Both the position numbers and the translations under genes were made by a program. The notes below the pieces were generated by a model, which made no database searches, had not been told where the DNA came from, and saw only the letters and a program-made list of their open reading frames with translations. Below, in pieces: positions 18,555-24,789 of a DNA stretch of 24,789 nt. This DNA comes from Pleurobrachia bachei (Eukaryota > Ctenophora > Tentaculata > Cydippida > Pleurobrachiidae), in contig AVPN01000164.1 of the NCBI GenBank assembly GCA_000695325.1, positions 64,701 to 89,489 of the forward strand. Direction: 5' to 3'. How positions within the stretch are numbered: position 1 is the stretch's first letter; each line of letters starts with the position of its first letter.

Positions 18555-20181
18555 TCATCGTTTCTTCTTCCTGAATTTCCCTCCCTTCTTTCCTCCCCTC
18601 TTCCCTCCACCACCACCCTTCCTTCCTCCCCTTCTCTCCTGTTCTGCGCTTCTCATCATGTCCTCGTCCTCCAAGTCCATGATACTGTTCAAACCTGACT
18701 GCAGTCGGGGTTTCTTACGTTCCGATCTGTTCAGTGTCATCCTCATAAAGTTCTCCTCCTCATATCTGTGTGGAACGAGGGGGAGGGGTTAGAAACCCGA
18801 TATAAATTACAGTTTGCTAATTTCAACAATCACAGTAGCTAATGAAGACACTTGTCCAGATTGAGTTAAGACAACTCTCATTGATAGTTGGTAATTGTTA
18901 CTTACGCAGTTCGATCCCTGACCCTCTTGTCCTGTTTTCCAGATGACCCATAAGTCTGTTCGTCAGGAGCTGAACTCATCTCCTTTCTCAGCTCCTCAAG
19001 AACCTTCCTACCAAGCTTGGGCGGGGCAGCAGCTCCATCTCCCTTCCCTCTCTTCCCACGCATTTCTAGGGAGGGGAACACGGGTGAGCGTGGTGCTGAA
19101 ATGGTGCACTTTCGGCGCGTGAAAACCGCGCGGCAGCCACGGTCAGAGGAATTATGTGAAAGTGTGACCAACCACGTGTCGTAACTGGGACACATACTTA
19201 ATCGGAACTGTGCTCAAACCTTGTTCGTAGTAATGCTGTGCAGCAATCTTTGGCGCCTTGTAGACCCCTCCAGATGTCCCTTCTCCCTCTTCCCCTTCCT
19301 CCCCTTCACTACTGTCTAGATCGTCTACAGAGGGCTTGTGGCTCAGTGCGTCCCCGTTCGCTGTGGGACCCCGGAGTAACTTTTCTATCTGGGATGGGAG
19401 ATTTGTTACCACGGAAATCAATTAGAATAAAACCATCCGACTTGTCAAATTGAATGTTAGAGGTAAAAGTTGAAACCGCCTATAAAACTTTATGGGCACT
19501 TCCGATGTTTTGAAATTACGTCATACCTGGTACTGTAGCTTGTTCTCTAACGGTCTGATTCTCTCTAGAACAGTTCTATTGACTATGGAGGACCACCTTA
19601 CATCTTCTATATCTCCCTTTCCTTCGGCTCTCCTTAACATCAGTGTGACCTACAATGGGAAACATAGTGAGTAAGTTTTAGAGTGATGTCTGATGATAAA
19701 ACTTCTTGGTTTGGTGTACCAAGAAATGGTGAAAACTAGGCTACTGGCTGTAGTCAAACCGGACACGATTTGGCCACTATCTGGACAGTGGATACTAAAT
19801 TATTACCAGTGATATCAGGTAATCGAGGACGGTCTGGTTCTTCAAGTCTAACAGAGATATCCCAGGGGTAGTATCATGAGGCTCTGATGTTAACATGCTC
19901 TTTACTTTCCCAACTGCTTCAGAGAACTCTGCGAAAAGGGTTTGTTCAAACTAACATTTCATTGTTTTATCTAACAGGGACAGAGACAACGAATAAATAA
20001 AAAATACTACCAGCAATCAAGATATATATTGCGATGCTGATATTTAAACTCGTTTTGTTGGTACAATGTATCTTGTTATGTAGCCCAATTAAATGCAGCT
20101 ATTATTACCTTTGGTAGATGTGGAGAGAGAGCTGAGGCAATCATAAAACTCAGGGAGATCTGGTATCGTATTAACTGTCAT
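18555..20181 (-). CDS. NGDN: Neuroguidin (Sas10/Utp3/C1D family)
   Basis: A nucleolar Sas10/C1D-family protein linked to small ribosomal subunit assembly; vertebrate neuroguidin also binds eIF4E. Six exons: 20109-20181, 19807-19928, 19527-19649, 19220-19388, 18906-19065, 18555-18765. All phases agree and give 285 aa (human 315). The Sas10/C1D part is seen as ISLLDLKNQTVLDYLISL, then NRTVLERIRPLENKLQYQ and IEKLL. An acidic linker (SEGEEGEEGEG) leads to YKAPKIAAQHYYEQ, then KVLEELRKEMSSAPDE and YEEENFMRMTLNRSERKK, all in family order. The tail is Gly/Arg/Lys-rich. Exon 4 uses a weak donor (CAAG then GTTTGA); the stronger-looking GTATGT 22 nt further would break the frame. An acceptor-like AG lies 5-8 nt before the ATG. 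Confidence 0.9.
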
Positions 20182-20268
20182 CGCAACTACTGGGGTTATA
20201 TGTTCTTGTCAGGGATAAAGGGCTAAATTGGAGAAACAGGGGATCGGGTTATTATACAGAAATATCTC
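19222..20268. repeat. Direct repeat 4, left copy (1047 bp)
   Basis: Head to tail with 20269-21315. It holds neuroguidin exons 1-4. The copies differ at seven positions within 19272-19302 (the acidic-linker codons) and appear identical elsewhere. Confidence 0.95.
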
Positions 20269-21228
20269 TGTTCGTAGTAATGCTGTGCAGCAATCTTTGG
20301 CGCCTTGTAGACCCCTCCTGATGTTCCCTCTCCCTCTTCCTCCCCCTCTCCTTCACTACTGTCTAGATCGTCTACAGAGGGCTTGTGGCTCAGTGCGTCC
20401 CCGTTCGCTGTGGGACCCCGGAGTAACTTTTCTATCTGGGATGGGAGATTTGTTACCACGGAAATCAATTAGAATAAAACCATCCGACTTGTCAAATTGA
20501 ATGTTAGAGGTAAAAGTTGAAACCGCCTATAAAACTTTATGGGCACTTCCGATGTTTTGAAATTACGTCATACCTGGTACTGTAGCTTGTTCTCTAACGG
20601 TCTGATTCTCTCTAGAACAGTTCTATTGACTATGGAGGACCACCTTACATCTTCTATATCTCCCTTTCCTTCGGCTCTCCTTAACATCAGTGTGACCTAC
20701 AATGGGAAACATAGTGAGTAAGTTTTAGAGTGATGTCTGATGATAAAACTTCTTGGTTTGGTGTACCAAGAAATGGTGAAAACTAGGCTACTGGCTGTAG
20801 TCAAACCGGACACGATTTGGCCACTATCTGGACAGTGGATACTAAATTATTACCAGTGATATCAGGTAATCGAGGACGGTCTGGTTCTTCAAGTCTAACA
20901 GAGATATCCCAGGGGTAGTATCATGAGGCTCTGATGTTAACATGCTCTTTACTTTCCCAACTGCTTCAGAGAACTCTGCGAAAAGGGTTTGTTCAAACTA
21001 ACATTTCATTGTTTTATCTAACAGGGACAGAGACAACGAATAAATAAAAAATACTACCAGCAATCAAGATATATATTGCGATGCTGATATTTAAACTCGT
21101 TTTGTTGGTACAATGTATCTTGTTATGTAGCCCAATTAAATGCAGCTATTATTACCTTTGGTAGATGTGGAGAGAGAGCTGAGGCAATCATAAAACTCAG
21201 GGAGATCTGGTATCGTATTAACTGTCAT
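20269..21228 (-). pseudogene. Orphan upstream copy of neuroguidin exons 1-4
   Basis: Exons at 21156-21228, 20854-20975, 20574-20696 and 20269-20435 repeat those of the intact gene. The last exon is cut at the repeat junction just after the HYYEQ codons, so its donor is gone and the frame runs into unrelated sequence. It cannot make full-length neuroguidin unless its exon 4 is skipped, but its promoter and exons 1-3 could give chimeric transcripts. Confidence 0.8.
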
Positions 21229-21316
21229 CGCAACTACTGGGGTTATATGTTCTTGTCAGGGATAAAGGGCTAAATTGGAGAAACAGGGGATCGGGTTATT
21301 ATACAGAAATATCTCT
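20269..21316. repeat. Direct repeat 4, right copy
   Basis: Second copy of the neuroguidin 5' block. The junction with the left copy shows only 1-2 bp of shared sequence (T or TG). Confidence 0.95.
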
Positions 21317-22044
21317 CTTACAATGAGAAACAAAAGGATTGAGAACTGCCAAACAAAATATTTTACTTTATACCATAAATCATCACACTGCACATAATGT
21401 CTGAAATAAATTATATTATCTATCGCTAAACATACTGTATGCCCCATCACCGAATATTGTATGTGTACAGCCAGACCCCGATTTACCAGAATGCTCGGGG
21501 GAAAGGGGTTATAGATGCACTGGTAAATCGAGGTTTGACCGAATCAGTCAGGGGATTAACAATCAATCAAGAAATTCAATCCAGTCACTCAAAAACAACA
21601 TTTAGTCGTCTACATTTATTAGTGTGCATTTAAACACGAGCGAAAAATTCGATGCCTGCTACAAAATAAAAGACAGCAAAAGATACATAGAGGGAGACAT
21701 AGTGAGATAGAGAGACTTAGAGAGAAAGAGTCTTCTCTGAATCTCTCTTTCTCTCTTTCTCTCTATCTTTCTTTCTCTGCATCACTTTTTCTTTTTTTCT
21801 GTCGTCTCTCTATCTATCTGTAACTCTCGTTATATCTATTCTGTTATTACTAAGATTTACAAAATCACATAACATTTTCTTCAAATACTATTTTCTCTGC
21901 GCACATCGTCTAATTATAAAACAACTGCAAAATACCAATCCTTGTTTCACGACTCACACCGAAGAAACATGCCAGTCCTTGGTATATTCTAACCCTTCTT
22001 TACATTTGTAAAGAAACACAGTCTAGCTAAGCAACCAGCCCCCT
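21317..22044. other. Gap between the neuroguidin copy and PREB
   Basis: I see no gene here. It contains a TIR element at about 21473-21540, a pyrimidine-rich stretch at about 21733-21830 (TCTCT/TTTCT), and a partial copy of the dispersed repeat (TAACCCTTCTTTACATTTGT) near 21990. Confidence 0.5.
21473..21540. mobile_element. Short pogo/Tigger-like inverted-repeat element
   Basis: Arms CCCCGATTTACCAG (21476-21489) and CTGGTAAATCGAGG (21520-21533) pair at 13 of 14 positions. The sequence resembles the terminal repeats of pogo/Tigger-type elements (ACCTCGATTTAC class), recalled from memory. The element is only about 70 bp and non-coding. Confidence 0.5.
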
Positions 22045-22200
22045 CTATAACTCATTATGATGGTGGTGGTGATGGTGCTCTGGGGTTCCAGGTTCAGGTT
22101 CAGTGTCAAAGTCGTTAATGTGGGGCAGCAAATCAAACGAGTTGAGTATGCAGTATATCGTGTAACATAGACCTGTGGGGGAGGGGGAATGCGTGTGTGA

Positions 22201-22234
<34 letters not shown>

Positions 22235-24490
22235 GAGAGAGAACATAATATCATCCATACGGCATATCCATACAGTCAATGGTCTATACAATTATAAAAT
22301 GTTAAATTTAACCTACCGATAAACAGCAAGACGACAGCTAGTGCCTTGAAATACCGTGCAGGATCAGCTAAGTGTGGGTTATGGACCTTGACCTGCCTGT
22401 CTGCACTGATACTCAGCAGTTTAAACTGTCCCGCTTGTTCAGTAGGCATGAAGGATAGACCTGTCACGAACAAACCATGTGCGTCCATTATACATCTTCT
22501 TAACTGGTAGAGGGAAATGGACATTGCACATTGATATAAAGGACTTCAAAGTTATAGGTTGACAAAGACACGAACAACGAGTTGACTAGAGTACCTAGAT
22601 TTCGTCTAACCCCCAAATACAACACCACTCCAAACCTCCAATTGTTATGCTTTACTCACCCCCATGGAGAAGGTATCATACACAAACACGTGTCCAAATC
22701 TTGATCGACATCGATTGTTTCATAGTAGTCCCCTTTAACGGTCAAGTGCTAGCGGCTCTCCTCTCATCCGGGCCTCTCTGACCACTTCCCAGGAGGCCCC
22801 TGTACTGTACTTTACAACGTGGGATGTACACTGTTTAGTCCATATTACGGGCAGGATAACAGCGTAGAATGAGTCGCCTGTACCACCGTACCTAGATGGT
22901 CCTAATTAATCAATTGACCATTCGATTAACCACGACTAACTAATTGTTTCTCATTAGCTAACTGGTTAATCAACTAATTAAAATCGGGTATATTGTAAGG
23001 GAAAAAGTAACCATAGCAACGTCCGCCATGGATTAACCAGTTATAGTCAACCTACCTGATGTTTCGGAACCTGTACTTGACACCCTCCTGTCCACGTGTA
23101 AATTGAAGCTGCCTGACCTTCTGACCCGTCTCCACATCCCAAACAATACACTCTGAACCTAAAGAGAGAAGTGTTTTGTCACTCTGAACCTAAAGAAAGG
23201 CGTGTTTTGACACTCTGAACCTAAAGAGAGAAGTGTTTTGTCACTCTGAACCTAAAGAGAGGCGTGTTATGACACTCTAAACCTAAAGAAAGAAGTGTTT
23301 TGACACTCTGAAAGGTTTGTCGAAAGATTGAAAATGACTGACGTCGACAATAAAAACAAGTTTGTGGTGAGTTATGATACTAAAACCGTTCACAGTGCAC
23401 CCTAGATTAGTTTACTCTTGGTGAAGGGATCTGCACCAACTGGGAACCTACCTCGTGTAGAAGTGACTATTTCAGGTTCTCCATTGGGGTGTGATGTGAT
23501 CTGGGTCACCTCACTCAAGTGGTGTGTTATCCGCCATCTTTTAACCATACTGGGGAACTGGTGGAGGGAGGAGTTGATGGTTAGCATGTTACTTACTGAG
23601 AGGGTATTGGGTGACTGGGGGAGGGGGGGGGTTGAAGGTTAGGCACGAACTGCACTGCGAACTGGAGGGGATGATAAATGGGATATCGAATGTGAGAATG
23701 TGTAATGGTTTGTTACTTTCCTCTTTCAATTGGAAAGACAAAATAAAGGAGACACAACCCTCTATTATTATGTGGAGTCCATTGTTTCTATTTTACTATA
23801 CACCCAAACAATGTAACAAAGGAATGTGCTTCGCTAACATCCTTCATAACATCCTACATGACTTAACACAAATACAAAGAAACAGACAAAGAAACAGACG
23901 CACAAAGAAATAGACAAACAAACAAAGACCAGCATGTGTTCAGTGTTCACAAACGCAAATTAAAACATGAAAAAGACAGAACAAACAAACAAACAATTAT
24001 ATACGGTATACCTCCCAGATAGTAACGGCCTTGTCCTCCCCTACTGTCACCAACTTTTCTCCATAGCAGCAGAATGAGATAGCCTTTATTATCTCACCTC
24101 CCTTCTGCGTTGTCTTGACAACCTCCCTCTCTAGAACCTTCTTTAGTGCTGGTATCTCCTTGGTAAGGGTCTGGCTCTGTTTTTCCATCTGAGAAGGGGA
24201 GAGAGGATGTCTGTGAAGGATTCATTTGGAATCATATTCTCTATTGAATCATATTTCTCGATTTCATCTTGAGTTTCAGTATTATTGGTGAATTAACTAA
24301 GTTATAGAAGCAAGAAGTCCTCCAACATTACTCAGCAGTGTAATCCTACCTCAAGAATAAGGAGGTTATTCTCGACCCCCACAGCTAGGATGGGATCAGC
24401 AGGATGAGCTGATATACAGGTAGGAGCAACACGATCACAGTCATACCGGTACTTGAGGGACATCCCCTTTCCCCTGATATTGTAGACTTC
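22045..24490 (-). CDS. PREB: PREB / SEC12-type Sar1 exchange factor (5' end missing)
   Basis: An ER membrane WD-repeat protein that activates Sar1 for COPII budding. Exons: 24350-24490, 24012-24188, 23452-23557, 23056-23158, 22660-22891, 22317-22503, 22045-22172, all phase-consistent. WD-like blades include EKLVTVGEDKAVTIWE, then FPSMVKRWRITHHLSEVTQI and SECIVWDVETGQKV. IMDAHGLFVTGLSF matches the PREB region before the membrane span. The span (YFKALAVVLLFIGLCYTIYC) is followed by a short luminal tail ending in seven His and then N-E-L. Exon 22660-22891 has two in-frame stops near 22730, although its length fits both neighbours, suggesting two compensating single-base errors between LAL and FGHVFVYDTFSMG. 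The N-terminal exon or exons lie at or beyond the right edge; 24625-24705 is a tentative one whose phase I could not fit. Confidence 0.9.
22202..22232. repeat. (CT)n microsatellite in the last PREB intron
   Basis: About 15 CT units on the plus strand, 30 bp right of the last exon's acceptor. Confidence 0.95.
23150..23310. repeat. 31-bp minisatellite at a PREB 3' splice site
   Basis: The unit ACTCTGAACCTAAAGAGAGA plus 11 more bases starts at 23150, 23181, 23212, 23243, 23274 and 23305 (last partial), exactly 31 bp apart with a few substitutions. On the transcribed strand each unit reads TCTTTAGGTTCAGAGTG. This is the real acceptor (AG) and first exon bases of the exon 23056-23158, so the acceptor has been copied several times into the intron. 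Confidence 0.92.
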
Positions 24491-24789
24491 CTGATGGGGA
24501 GAGGAGTTTTAAGAAAATTGGGAGAAAATTGGGAAGGTGGAGACTGAGAGGGAATACATTTATTATGTTATTGGGCCCGCTAGTCTACGTGTGATTGAAA
24601 GAATTAATGGTGTATTATAAGAAGATGTCCATACAAGAGAGTTGGGTCCCTATTATTAGTGATAAGTATAGTAGGAGCGGGACTGTCCTTATTCTTGGCT
24701 CCAGAAAACCTAGTCCTATATTATGTTTTGCTCTCCCGATTTGAATTATAATCTAAAACTCGTATTATTCAAAATCTCAATTCTATATT

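Noticed and set aside
19152-19219. Extension of neuroguidin exon 4 to the GTATGT donor
   Set aside because: The longer exon leaves the wrong phase for exon 5; the GTTTGA donor gives a continuous family match.

Overview
The window is nuclear DNA of an animal, most likely an invertebrate with a compact genome. Evidence: every recognisable gene is split by short GT-AG introns (mostly about 80-300 bp), and the proteins are eukaryotic housekeeping families (OVCA2-type serine hydrolase, NIPP1/PPP1R8, a TPX2-type Aurora A activator, NT5C2, neuroguidin, PREB/SEC12). CT/GA microsatellites and small terminal-inverted-repeat elements lie between and inside genes. The species cannot be named from the sequence.

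All eight genes lie on the minus strand, head to tail. From right to left (direction of transcription): PREB/SEC12 (22045-24490, 5' end missing); an orphan partial copy of neuroguidin (20269-21228) and then an intact neuroguidin (18555-20181); NT5C2 (14205-18278) with exons 2-5 present twice; an unrecognised 122-aa single-pass membrane protein (12984-13484); a TPX2-like protein with a 412-aa near-perfect internal duplication (9650-12793); NIPP1 (7288-9288); an OVCA2-like hydrolase (4670-5979); and a lysine-rich, repeat-containing protein (610-3119, 5' end not resolved). Gaps between stop and next start are often only about 190-360 bp. Four genes have acceptor-like AGs 2-8 nt before their ATG, which raises the possibility of spliced-leader trans-splicing or 5'UTR introns.

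The most unusual trait is four direct duplications of 0.7-1.3 kb: 5837-6532/6948-7643, 9716-10954/10955-12190, 15566-16644/16865-17954 and 19222-20268/20269-21316. Two are directly head to tail. The other two are separated by unrelated filler of 415 bp and 220 bp. None destroys its gene: two are in frame or phase-symmetric, and two leave an intact copy. They could be recent tandem duplications or allelic copies wrongly joined during assembly, and read depth would decide.

The 415-bp filler (6533-6947) holds the strongest candidate for something undescribed: six hairpins in about 200 bp, nested inside longer inverted repeats. Three repeat every 35 bp with a constant tip but different, self-complementary stems. 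The tips combine a GNA triloop with tandem G-A mismatches. The other filler (16645-16864) is an open Ser/Thr-rich, mucin-like reading frame on the opposite strand to the host gene.

Frame problems in the lysine-rich gene, in one PREB exon and at a NIPP1 exon end suggest residual single-base consensus errors, so small indels should be treated with caution.
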